Source: Macrostomum hystrix
Taxonomy: Eukaryota > Platyhelminthes > Macrostomidae
Assembly: GCA_950097015.1 (NCBI GenBank)
Contig: CATNEN010000025.1
Location: 310,001-374,000 of the forward strand
Length of the DNA stretch: 64,000 nucleotides
Direction: 5' to 3'
The position numbers were made by a program, and so were the translations under genes. Below the pieces are notes generated by a model, which saw nothing but the letters and a program-made list of their open reading frames with translations, was not told the origin of the DNA and did no database searches. Below are positions 1-10,816 of this stretch, piece by piece (positions within the stretch are counted from its first letter, which is position 1; each line of letters starts with the position of its first letter).

Positions 1-784
1 TAATCTTCAATTGGTCCCCATATCTCTATTCCAATTTAAACCTATTTATTATTCACACAGAATTTACCAGATTGAAAACCCTTTAATCACCATGTCTGGC
101 TTAGTGTGGTATTCCTATATATTGGGGTCCCTAAAAGAGCCTTTGGGCTAAGGGTATCCAAAAAAAGAGTAATCTTCAATAGGTCCTTGGGACCTTGAAT
201 CTATTGATAATCATGTTTATTTGTCATTCTCCCACCTATAGTCACCCAACACTTTTTTTTCTAAATTCCTAATGCCCTATGTTCCCTAGTGTTTTTCTGT
301 GGTAGGGAAGCCATTCCATAGAAAATTGTTTTCTTTATTAAACTTAGCATCCCAAAAAAACAGATTTATGCGCCTACTAAAACTTGAACTATTTATAGGA
401 TTAAAGTTCAATAAGCCTGGCAATATGTGTATTATAAGAAAAAATTGCTAGGCCAAAATATGTTAGTGTTAGTAGGCTGCAGTTTTTTTCACATTTTAAA
501 ATGTTTAGGAGACGATCTAGCTATTTACAAAACCAAATTCAACTTAAATATAACACAAAATTAATTCTTTTTTAACTTTTGAGATTATTATTACTATTAT
601 ACTTTCAATAATTTATTTAAGTATAGACTGGGAAATAAATCACTTCTGTTTAAAAAATTCATGTTTATTGGTACATCTTACTTTATTAACAAATGACTTA
701 CTAGATGGTGCTGCTTGTTTTATTTAAACATATTTGTGGACGCTCAAATGTTTTATCAATTTCTTTCAGTCTGATCTGTGAAAA
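1..784. other. AT-rich flank and 5' region of PIGS
   Basis: No coding region is recognised. The segment is AT-rich with many poly-A and poly-T runs, and the opening words (TAATCTTCAATTGGTCC) recur in diverged form near 170. A pyrimidine-rich tract ending TTCTTTCAG at 761-769 is a good 3' splice acceptor 15 nt before the PIGS start codon. It would serve either a 5'-UTR intron or spliced-leader trans-splicing; the sequence cannot separate these. Confidence 0.5.
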
Positions 785-982
785 ATGCCTGTACCAGAGG
801 CTGAGCTCAAGCGGCTGGCGCCCACCATTGATGAAGCTCGGCGTGCAGCCTATGCTAGTCTGGTCTTCTTATTGGCTTGCCTGCTATTTGTGCCACTGTG
901 GTGGCGCCTCACAACAGTTGAAAGGCAGCCCTTGCCAACTGATGAAATCAACAGGCTGTATTATAGACAGCCTGAGTTGCAG
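785..982 (+). CDS. PIGS exon 1
   Basis: 66 codons from the ATG to GAGTTGCAG, then donor GTCTGT, which is weaker than the GTGAG donors elsewhere in the window. Encodes the cytosolic tip and first membrane segment. Phase 0. Confidence 0.85.
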
Positions 983-3900
983 GTCTGTGTCCCAACTGTG
1001 TGATCTATGGCCTGACAGAGCTGAGAGAAGCTGATGTTACTGAGGGATTTTTGGGATTAAGGCAAGCTCATGTTAATGAGGGACCAGGGATAGGATTAAA
1101 TTGAGGATCTGGGGATGGGAGTAGCTCAAGGATCTGAGGATGGGAGTAGCTTAAGGATCTGAGGGTGGGAGTAGCTCAAGGATCTGAGGATGGGAGTAGC
1201 TCAAGGATCTGAGGATGGGAGTAGCTCAAGGATCTGAGGATGGGAGTAGCTCAAGGATCTAAGGATGGGAGTAGCTCAAGGATCTGGGGATGGGAGTAGC
1301 TCAAGGATCTGAGGATGGGAGTAGCTCAAGGATCTGGGGATGGGAGTAGCTTAAGGATCTGAGGATGGGAGTAGCTCAAGGATCTGAGGGTGGGAGTAGC
1401 TTAAGGATCTGGGGATGGGAGTAGCTCAAGGATCTGAGGGTGGGAGTAGCTTAAGGATCTGAGGGTGGGAGTAGCTCAAGGATCTGAGGGTGGGAGTAGC
1501 TCAAGGATCTGAGGGTGGGAGTAGCTCAAGGATCTGAGGGTGGGAGTAGCTCAAGGATCTGAGGGTGGGAGTAGCTCAATGTTTGATTGTGGGACCTTCA
1601 AAGGCATCGCTCGCACCTTTTTACAGGTGGACCTGCGCATCATTAGCTTCGACGCCTGGTTAGAGCCGTCCGACCTGGCGAATCTAGAGCGGCACCTGCT
1701 AGACCGTCTGGTGCCAGCCGGCCTGGACAAGCGGCGCCACGTCCACCTGCGCTACCGGGTGTCTGCCAGGCCCGCCACGCCGCAGGAGACGGAGCTGATG
1801 CGCTCGGCTGGCTCTCCAGCCGAACTTGAAGACGGCCTTCGCCTGACATCGTCGGGAAGCGGGATCGGTGGCGGAGTCGGAATGTCGCCGGGTTCAAGCG
1901 CTTCGACATCGGCTTCGGAGTCCACCCTGACAATACTGCTGCTGCCGAATTCGTCCAAACTGTTGGAGCCGCCGGCTTCTGTTGGCGGAGGTGGCGGCGT
2001 TAGCGGAAGGTAGCTATTAACTGCCTTTTTAGTTGAGATGGATCGAAATTAGATTTTTTAAATCTCAAATACCTGATGAAACAAAACAAGTTAGTTTCCT
2101 TCTAACACAATACTGAAGTTAAAATCAAGTCTATGAACCAGACTGATGACAAAAGTCAAACTCTCTCTCTGCTCTAATACTCTTGCTAATACACGAACCA
2201 AACTGGAATGTATGTATGCCATGTGTACAGTTTTAGGGTACAAAAACCTACAGCCATGGAGTGAGGGTGACCGCAAAATATAAGTAGAATTGAAAATTTT
2301 ACTAACTATGTTAAACACCCGCTGTGTTAATGCCAGAGTGGCATAGGAAGCTTTGCACCTGGCTAGACCAGTTTGGACTTTGACACAGACTAGGCGAGGG
2401 TGTCCTGTGTTTGAGCTGCGCCTAATGTTTAGGCTTGATCGGTGAAATTGGAGATATTAGCGTCAGGGTGTCCATAGTGGCCATAGTTCCACCTGTTGTA
2501 GCCCTTGAAGGTCCAGCAGTCCGTCTAGATAAATTTGGGTGACCACCGAAGACAGAGATGATGCAGGCACATTCGGGTGGCATGCTGATACATTTTGAAG
2601 GCCTGGCAAGGCCGCACTGAGGCGCAGTGCTAATTCGGGTTTGTGTTCAGACCTTCGGCCAGAACCATTGAATATCTCGACGGTCTGAGGAGCTGGCGAC
2701 TTGATTCTTGCTTCAGAAGATGTGCAACAAAGAGTTGGCCAGTGTTCTTAAGTTTCGTGGCTTGCGTTGCTCCGTTCGGGTGCAGCACAAAAAATGGATC
2801 CCTTGGTAGTTAATGTTATACTGCGGGAAAATCTCGATTTCGATTTGAAAACTCAGTTTCGACCCATCTCTACTTCTGAGCAATCAACCTATTTAGGTAG
2901 AGTGATTGTTTAGCAATAAATCAGTGCGGAACCCGATTTCCAATGCCAGGCGAGGCTACGTGCGTGAATCCGGCTGCGTCTACCTCAGCAGCGGCTCCGG
3001 CGTCTCTGAGATTCGCGACAAAATTGAGCGCCTCACAACTCGAGTCCTGCTGGATGTTGACGGCCTGGAGGAGGCCTATTTCAACGCTCTGGGAGATCAG
3101 CCGCTGCCTAGCGCCGAAGCGCAACGTCAGTCTGGAGCAGCGGCAGCCTATGACATTGTGCTGAGTTTGGTACACTGCCAGCCAACCGCGCAGCGTCGCC
3201 TAAATTGGGACGTCCAGGAGGCGGTCCGGCTGCTGCTGGACCCGTTCTTGGCCAGGCTTAGCCGCTATGTCAACCTGTCCGTTCGATCCCAGATTGTGCA
3301 TCACGTGACCTTTCATCGGGCGCCGATTAGGTGAGTATCGACCAATTTTAGATTGGGTAAAAATGAAGCATTCTTTAGATTGTTGACGTATTTAATTCAT
3401 TAATCTTTTTTTAGCAGAATTTTGCCTCTATTGATTGATCAGTTCCTTGACTGATCGACCAATTTTAGATTAGACAGCTGACATGGTTACATGGTGAAAA
3501 ATTGTTCTTCTTGCCACCAGACACCACGACGAGAATCTTTGAATCTCTCGATGGTTCCGATGATTTGTGATTCTGCAAGTATTCTAATCTGATAGGACGG
3601 AAAATTTTAGCCTTTTTGTGTATCTTCATTGCGATTGGTTGAATATTTTTGGAGATACAGAAAACAATATTTCATTATTGATGGGCACATTTTTTCTTGC
3701 TCTATTAGGTCCTTGGATGGCAGTCACTACTACTACGATGAGTCGGCCCTGCCGGACCTGCTCAACAGTCTGGAGCCGTACGTGCAGTCTCCCGTGAGCT
3801 CGAATCCCCAGCTCAGCCTGCTGGTGTATGTTCCGCCCGAAGTTCACTCGCCCCTGCGGCTACACGGACTAGACGATCAGCCAGTCGGCGTCAATGCTCT

Positions 3901-6475
3901 CGTGAGCGCTCGCTGGGGCGGTGTGTACTTTTACAATCCGCCAAAGGGCGACTGGCCCAACGGCCAGCACCGGGTCAACATGACTGAGGCTCTTGGCGGA
4001 CTGCTGCCACAGCTGAAGGCTCTGCTGGGACTGCGGCGTCAGCTGCCCAGGATCTACCTGCCGATTGAGCCGCCGGGCTATAGTCAGGTGCGCTGGTGCT
4101 GGGCGGGTGCAGTGTCTAACTGAGTGTGTGATTGTCTAACTGAGTGTGTCAGTGTCTAACTGAGTGTGTGATTGTCTAACTGAGTGTGTCAGTGTCTAAC
4201 TGAGTGTGTGATTGTCTAACTGAGTGGGTCAGTGTCTAACTGAGTGGGTCAGTGTCTAACTGAGTGTGTGAGTGTCTAACTGAGTGGGTCAGTGTCTAAC
4301 TGAGTGTGTGATTGTCTAACTGAGTGGGTCAGTGTCTAACTGAGTGGGTCAGTGTCTAACTGAGTGGGTCAGTGTCTAACTGAGTGGGTCAGTGTCTAAC
4401 TGAGTGTGTCAGTGTCTAACTGAGTGGGTCAGTGTCTAACTGAGTGGGTCAGTGTCTTACTGAGTGGGTCAGTGTCTAACTGAGTTGGTCAGTGTCTAAC
4501 TGAGTGTGTGATTGTCTAACTGAGTGGGTCAGTGTCTAACTGAGTGGGTCAGTGTCTAACTGAGTGTGTGAGTGTCTAACTGAGTGGGTCAGTGTCTAAC
4601 TGAGTGTGTGATTGTCTAACTGAGTGGGTCAGTGTCTAACTGAGTGGGTCAGTGTCTAACTGAGTGGGTCAGTGTCTAACTGAGTGGGTCAGTGTCTAAC
4701 TGAGTGTGTCAGTGTCTAACTGAGTGGGTCAGTGTCTAACTGAGTGTGTCAGTGTCTTACTGAGTGGGTCAGTGTCTAACTGAGTGGGTCAGTTTCTAAC
4801 TGAGTGGGTCAGTGTCTTACTGAGTGGGTCAGTGTCTAACTGAGTGGGTCAGTGTCTAACTGAGTGTGTTATTGTCTAACTGAGTGGGTCAGTGTCTAAC
4901 TGAGTGGGTCAGTGTCTAACTGAGTTGGTCAGTGTCTAACTGAGTGGGTCAGTGTCTAACTGAGTGGGTCAGTGTCTAACTGAGTGGGTCAGTGTCTAAC
5001 TGAGTGGGTCAGTGTCTAACTGAGTGGGTCAGTGTCTAACTGAGTGGGTCAGTGTCTAACTGAGTGGGTCAGTGTCTAACTGAGTGGGTCAGTGTCTAAC
5101 TGAGTCGGTCAGTGTCTAACTGAGTGTGTGAGTGTCTAACTGAGTCGGTCAGTGTCTAACTGAGTGTGTGATTGTCTAACTGAGTGGGTCAGTGTCTAAC
5201 TGAGTGGGTCAGTGTCTAACTGAGTGGGTCAGTGTCTAACTGAGTGGGTCAGTGTCTAACTGAGTGGGTCAGTGTCTAACTGAGTGGGTCAGTGTCTAAC
5301 TGAGTGGGTCAGTTTCTAACTGAGTGGGTCAGTGTCTAACTGAGTGGGTCAGTGTCTAACTGAGTGGGTCAGTGTCTAACTGAGTGGGTCAGTGTCTAAC
5401 TGAGTGGGTCAGTGTCTAACTGAGTGGGTCAGTGTCTAACTGAGTGGGTCAGTGTCTAACTGAGTGGGTCAGTGTCTAACTGAGTGGGTCAGTGTCTAAC
5501 TGAGTGTGTGAGTGTCTAACTGAGTTGGTCAGTGTCTAACTGAGTGGGTCAGTGTCTTACTGAGTGGGTCAGTGTCTAACTGAGTGGGTCAGTGTCTAAC
5601 TGAGTGGGTCAGTTTCTAACTGAGTGGGTCAGTGTCTAACTGAGTGGGTCAGTGTCTAACTTAGTTGGTCAGTGTCTAACTGAGTGGGTCAGTGTCTAAC
5701 TGAGTGGGTCAGTGTCTAACTGAGTGGGTCAGTGTCTAACTGAGTGGGTCAGTGTCTAACTGAGTGGGTCAGTGTCTAACTGAGTGGGTCAGTGTCTAAC
5801 TGAGTGGGTCAGTGTCTAACTGAGTGGGTCAGTGTCTAACTGAGTGGGTCAGTGTCTAACTGAGTGGGTCAGTGTCTAACTGAGTGGGTCAGTGTCTAAC
5901 TGAGTTGGTCAGTGTCTAACTGAGTGGGTCAGTGTCTAACTGAGTGGGTCAGTGTCTTACTGAGTGGGTCAGTGTCTAACTGAGTGGGTCAGTGTCTAAC
6001 TGAGTGGGTCAGTGTCTAACTGAGTTAATAACGCGCTCTCACTCTGCACTGACTCCAGGTGACTCAGCTGGAGCTGCGCCAATGGCTTCGCCGCCGCAGT
6101 CTGGAGAGTGCTGCCCGCAGCAAGCTGGCCCTGCGGTCCCTGGTGCAGCTGCTGGACCGGGTGGAGAACATGGTCATCAGCGAGCACGTCGCCGAGCAGA
6201 TCGGCTCGTCCGTTGGCGCCCTCAGTTTGGCGTTGGACAATCTCAGACACGGCGGCCTCACAGAAGGCTTCGTGGCGGCTAAGGCGGCTCTGAGAAACGC
6301 CGAGTCGGCCTTCTTCGACCACAGCCTGCTGCAGCTGTTGTACTTTCCACAGGATCAAAAGTACGCCATCTACGTGCCCTACTTTCTGCCTGTCGCCGCC
6401 TCTATGCTCATATCTGGCTTGAACGCCATCCGACTGCTCCGGGTTCTGGCGACTCAGAAGGCGAAGGAGGAGTAG
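785..6475 (+). CDS. GPI transamidase subunit PIG-S, 5 exons
   Basis: PIG-S is a subunit of the ER GPI-transamidase, which cleaves the C-terminal signal of precursor proteins and attaches the GPI anchor. Joining 785-982, 1627-2009, 2914-3330, 3709-4087 and 6059-6475 keeps every phase (0, 2, 2, 0) and gives about 597 residues, close to the family's usual length (human about 555). Residues about 22-40 (YASLVFLLACLLFVPLWW) form the N-terminal membrane segment. The lumenal part carries family-like stretches such as HYYYDESALPDLLNSLEP, LLVYVPPEVHSPL and SARWGGVYFYNPP. The C-terminus has LLQLLYFPQDQKYAIYVP followed by a second hydrophobic segment (YFLPVAASMLISGLNAI). The two-membrane-segment topology is typical of PIG-S. 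The start ATG at 785 follows a splice acceptor. The first and last introns are filled by minisatellites. Identification rests on recognised sequence and topology. Confidence 0.93.
1106..1579. repeat. 25-bp minisatellite in PIGS intron 1, about 19 copies
   Basis: A 25-bp unit whose core reads GATCTGAGGATGGGAG followed by TAGCTCAAG. Variants are single substitutions (GGATCTGGGG, TTAAGGATC). The array fills most of the 644-nt intron and ends about 47 nt before exon 2. Confidence 0.95.
1627..2009 (+). CDS. PIGS exon 2
   Basis: Starts after CTTTTTACAG and reads VDLRIISFDAWLEP at its beginning. It ends in a Ser/Gly-rich segment (residues about 150-190), with donor GTAGCT. Ends in phase 2, completed by the first base of exon 3. 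The Gly/Ser-rich stretch is probably a lineage-specific lumenal loop and accounts for part of the extra length over human PIG-S. Confidence 0.85.
2010..2913. other. PIGS intron 2, unique sequence
   Basis: About 900 nt with no tandem array. The 2330-2800 part is more GC-balanced than the rest and could be an old dispersed element, but I recognise no motif in it. Confidence 0.5.
2914..3330 (+). CDS. PIGS exon 3
   Basis: Starts after GATTGTTTAG and ends CCGATTAG before donor GTGAGT; both ends are in phase 2. Encodes the middle of the lumenal domain (GCVYLSSGSGVSEIRDKIE; AYDIVLSLVH). Confidence 0.88.
3331..3708. other. PIGS intron 3, unique sequence
   Basis: 378 nt, AT-rich, no array. The phrase GACCAATTTTAGATT occurs twice (near 3340 and 3457). 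Acceptor is TTCTTGCTCTATTAG. Confidence 0.6.
3709..4087 (+). CDS. PIGS exon 4
   Basis: Opens with the split codon AG|G and reads SLDGSHYYYDESALPDLL, the best conserved PIG-S block. Ends GGCTATAGTCAG before GTGCGC. Phase 0. Confidence 0.92.
4111..6026. repeat. 20-bp minisatellite in PIGS intron 4, about 96 copies
   Basis: Unit TGAGTGGGTCAGTGTCTAAC, with mostly single-base variants (TGAGTGTGTG, TGAGTTGGTC, GTGTCTTAC). The 20-bp register is kept through the whole array with no visible insertion or deletion. It starts 23 nt after the donor and ends 33 nt before exon 5, so it is nearly the whole intron. Each unit contains CTAAC, a branch-point-like word. Confidence 0.97.
6059..6475 (+). CDS. PIGS exon 5 (C-terminus)
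   Basis: Starts after GCACTGACTCCAG and ends with TAG at 6473-6475. Encodes LLQLLYFPQDQKYAIYVP and the C-terminal membrane segment, ending in a short Lys/Glu tail (QKAKEE). Confidence 0.93.
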   Translation: MTQLELRQWLRRRSLESAARSKLALRSLVQLLDRVENMVISEHVAEQIGSSVGALSLALDNLRHGGLTEGFVAAKAALRNAESAFFDHSLLQLLYFPQDQKYAIYVPYFLPVAASMLISGLNAIRLLRVLATQKAKEE

Positions 6476-7199
6476 CTCAGAGGGGCGGGATTGGTAGATC
6501 GATCGGTTGATTGATTTGTACTGTTTCTCAATTTTTTTCTTTATTTAGTTTTCTATTGCTGTTGTATCGCTATTTAGTTGTTTGAAAAATTTGAAAATGA
6601 TTTTTTTGCTTTGCAATACACACTACTTTTAGTAAAAAGTAAAGAGATATGAAACATTTTCTTCAAATTTGTGCCCTACTTAAGAAACGCTGAGTGTAAT
6701 TTTTTTAGTTTTTTTAAATTTCAACATTTACTCAGTAAAGGGTACATTATTGCATAGATTTGAGTGCATCAGTGTCAATAAAAAAGAAGCAAAACAGTTA
6801 CAAAAGAAATGGCTGGTTAAACTTTTCGCACGCAGATAAATTGAAATGTAACGTAATTCTTATGTGAATTCATTTGAAAAAAACTGTTTTGTATCTGTTT
6901 CACTTGTCTTACTTACAACTTATACATGCTTAGAATTTCTTCTTATACAAAAACTGTGCCAGAACTGTACTTTCTTGAGTGCTTTAGTGTACCTCTTTTC
7001 CTTTTGTTCATTCTTAGAATATATGTGTAATATGTTGCCTGCATAATTGTGCTTAACTTTCACGAAAATATGCTGGATAAAAGTGTGCCTACCTTCTAAC
7101 TGCTGTTCGTCACTCGAATGTACCTAACATTATCCAGTAAATAAATGCGTTTTGATTTTAAGAAAGCACTTATAAAAAAGTAATTTATCATATTCTCCA
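6476..7199. other. PIGS 3' UTR and flank
   Basis: AT-rich with no coding region recognised. Two AATAAA hexamers (6777-6782 and 7140-7145) could terminate the PIGS transcript. Confidence 0.55.
6777..6782 (+). terminator. Polyadenylation signal of PIGS (candidate)
   Basis: AATAAA about 300 nt after the PIGS stop codon. A second copy at 7140-7145 is an alternative. Confidence 0.5.
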
Positions 7200-9150
7200 C
7201 TCTCCACTATCATGTCACTCTCTCCACCCTCATGTCACTCTCTTCACTCTCATGTCACTCTCTCCACTCTCATGTCACTCTCTTCACTCTCATGTCACTC
7301 TCATGTCACTCTCATGTCACTTTCATGTCACTCTCTTCACTCTCATGTCACTCTCTTCACTCTCATGTCACTCTCTCCACTTTCATGTCACTCTCTTCAC
7401 TCTCATGTCACTCTCTTCACTCTCATGTCACTCTCCACTCTCATGTCACTCTCTTCACTCTCATGTCACTCTCTTCACTCTCATGTCACTCTCTTCACTC
7501 TCATGTCACTCTCATGTCACTCTCATGTCACTTTCATGTCACTCTCTCCACTTTCATGTCACTCTCTCCACTATCATGTCACTCTCTCCACTCTCATGTC
7601 ACTCTCTCCACTCTCATGTCACTCTCTTCACTCTCATGTCACTCTCTTCACTCTCATGTCACTCTCTTCACTCTCATGTCACTCTCTTCACTCTCATGTC
7701 ACTCTCTTCACTCTCATGTCACTCTCATGTCACTCTCATGTCACTTTCATGTCACTCTCTCCACTTTCATGTCACTCTCTCCACTATCATGTCACTCTCT
7801 CCACTATCATGTCACTCTCTCCACTTCCATGTCACTCTCTTCACTCTCATGTCACTCTCTCCACTCTCATGTCACTCTCTTCACTCTCATGTCACTCTCT
7901 TCACTCTCATGTCACTCTCTCCACTCTCATGTCACTCTCTCCACTCTCATGTCACTCTCTTCACTCTCATGTCACTCTCTTCACTCTCATGTCACTCTCT
8001 TCACTCTCATGTCACTCTCTTCACTCTCATGTCACTCTCTCCACTTTCATGTCACTCTCTTCACTCTCATGTCACTCTCTTCACTCTCATGTCACTCTCC
8101 ACTCTCATGTCACTCTCTTCACTCTCATGTCACTCTCTTCACTCTCATGTCACTCTCTTCACTCTCATGTCACTCTCATGTCACTCTCATGTCACTTTCA
8201 TGTCACTCTCTCCACTTTCATGTCACTCTCTCCACTATCATGTCACTCTCTCCACTCTCATGTCACTCTCTCCACTCTCATGTCACTCTCTTCACTCTCA
8301 TGTCACTCTCTTCACTCTCATGTCACTCTCTTCACTCTCATGTCACTCTCTTCACTCTCATGTCACTCTCTTCACTCTCATGTCACTCTCATGTCACTCT
8401 CATGTCACTTTCATGTCACTCTCTCCACTTTCATGTCACTCTCTCCACTATCATGTCACTCTCTCCACTATCATGTCACTCTCTCCACTTCCATGTCACT
8501 CTCTTCACTCTCATGTCACTCTCTCCACTCTCATGTCACTCTCTTCACTCTCATGTCACTCTCTTCACTCTCATGTCACTCTCTCCACTCTCATGTCACT
8601 CTCTCCACTCTCATGTCACTCTCTTCACTCTCATGTCACTCTCTTCACTCTCATGTCACTCTCTTCACTCTCATGTCACTCTCTTCACTCTCATGTCACT
8701 CTCTTCACTCTCATGTCACTCTCATGTCACTCTCATGTCACTTTCATGTCACTCTCTCCACTTTCATGTCACTCTCTCCACTATCATGTCACTCTCTCCA
8801 CTCTCATGTCACTCTCTTCACTCTCATGTCACTCTCTCCACTCTCATGTCACTCTCTTCACTCTCATGTCACTCTCTTCACTCTCATGTCACTCTCTCCA
8901 CTCTCATGTCACTCTCTCCACTCTCATGTCACTCTCTTCACTCTCATGTCACTCTCTTCACTCTCATGTCACTCTCTTCACTCTCATGTCACTCTCTTCA
9001 CTCTCATGTCACTCTCATGTCACTCTCTGCACTTTCATGTCACTCTCTCCACTTTCATGTCACTCTCTCCACTTTCATGTCACTCTCTTCACTCTCATGT
9101 CACTCTCTCCACTCTCGTGTCACCCTCTCCCCTATCTTGTCACTCTCTAG
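7200..9150. repeat. 20-bp CT-rich satellite with higher-order repeat
   Basis: Unit CTCTTCACTCTCATGTCACT and its CTCTCCACT variant, interspersed with 11-bp (CTCATGTCACT) and 16-bp short forms. The arrangement of short forms around 7500-7800 recurs around 8165-8460, about 665 bp later, so a higher-order unit was duplicated. It begins just past the second PIGS AATAAA. All three forward frames stay open because the unit has no stop codon in any frame; this is not evidence of coding. Confidence 0.95.
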
Positions 9151-9700
9151 GCTAGAAACATTTGCCTATTACGCGACCTGAAAAATTTTCCGGGATCATT
9201 CTTCGAAACAAAAAATTGATTTCCGCATCCATTGCCATTGCGGAAATCTGAGAAGGAAAATGTGATTGACAGTTGTGGTCGAGAGAACTAGCTGAGGCCT
9301 TGGTTCTAGGTGAGTGGGAAGGAGGGGTGAAAACTGTAAGCCCGGTTTTAGTACGTGCCACTGCATGCGACTTTTCTGACCGCTTATTTCTAGATACCTG
9401 ATTCAGGTAACATTTTCGTCATGAAATTTACTGTTCTTCCAGTCGTCACCCTGTTCAAATTCTCATTTATACGCTGCTCTATCCCACTCCCTCCCCTGTT
9501 TTAGTTAAAGCATTCAATCACGGAGTCGGACTGCTCTGGGAAAATTGCGAATCTCCCAGTCCCAATCTCGTTTGTACGAGCGGCGAAGCTAAAAGTTCCT
9601 ACGTACTTATCCGCTATTTTTCCTTGACGATTTTATTAAACGGTTAAATTTCTTCGGTAACTCCTGACGCTGCATTATAGATGAGCATATCCCAAATATC
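9151..9700. other. Unique intergenic DNA
   Basis: No gene, RNA or repeat recognised. Confidence 0.4.
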
Positions 9701-10320
9701 CTAAATGTCTACAATAATCCCAAACTGTCCACAGTGATCTTAAACTGTCCACAATAATCTCAAACTGCCCACAATGATCTCAAACTTCCCACAATGATCT
9801 CAAACTGCCCACAATGATCTCAAACTGTCCACAATGATCTCAAACTGCCCACAATGATCTCAAACTGTCCACAATAATCTCAAACTGCCCACAATGATCT
9901 CAAACTGCCCACAATGATCTTAAACTGTCCGCAATGATCTCCAACTGTCCACAACGATCTCAAACTGTCCACAATGATCTTAAACTGTTCACAATGATCT
10001 CAAACTGTCCACAGTGATCTCAAACTATCTAGAATGATCCCAGACCGCCTAGAATAATCCCATACCGGCTAGAATAATCCCATACCGGCTAGAATAATCC
10101 CATACCGGCTAGAATAATCCCATACCGGCTAGAATAATCCCATACCGCCTAGAATAATCCCATACCGCCTAGAATAATCCCATACCGCCTAGAATAATCC
10201 AATACCGCCTAGAATAATCCCATACCGCCTAGAATAATCCTAAACGGTCTTCAATGATCCCAAACTGTCTCGACTGTTCTCAAACTGTCTAAAACGGTTC
10301 TTGGCAGTCTAGAATGATCC
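9701..10320. repeat. 20-bp array of two fused families
   Basis: The first part (about 9705-10025) repeats AATGATCTCAAACTGCCCAC. The second (about 10026-10245) repeats AATAATCCCATACCGGCTAG. Both are 20 bp, share the AATRATCY start and stay in one register across the junction, so the second probably arose from the first by substitution and local amplification. Confidence 0.93.
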
Positions 10321-10781
10321 GAATAATAAGTTATAAAATAATTCCACCCACTTGTATGAGCACACTGTTTTGTCTTTCATGGATCTCTCAATCTCCGCCT
10401 GACTTTGGTACAATTAAAATGGTATAGACAGCTTTCCACACTAGGATTAGTTAAGCGCAATCAGTCATGCAGCAGAAATCCAGTCAAACTGACGGAAACC
10501 CTGCGGACTGCGGAGTATTTTAGCTTAGGCATAGAAATAATTCTTAAATCAACTGCTGATTTTTTTTCGTCACGGGTCCAAACTGAACCCATTTCTGGCC
10601 AGACCGTAGCGCGAGCTAAAAGTACATTACCGTATTGGCACCGCGCACTTTTCTCCATTGCCAATATGAAGAAATTGCTCATATAACGCATGCATTTGTA
10701 ATGCGGATTCGTGAATGCTTTGGACAGCACGGGAAGACACTTGAGAAAGGAGGTGGTCTGGTTGAAAATCAATCTCAAATG

Positions 10782-10816
<35 letters not shown>

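Noticed and set aside
7212-9181. Three overlapping open frames of over 630 codons (Ser/His/Leu repeats)
   Set aside because: All three frames of the satellite are open because the repeat lacks stop words; there are no splice, family or composition signs of coding.
10461-10778. 105-codon minus-strand frame
   Set aside because: No recognised family, no splice context, and overlapping frames of similar length exist on the other strand.
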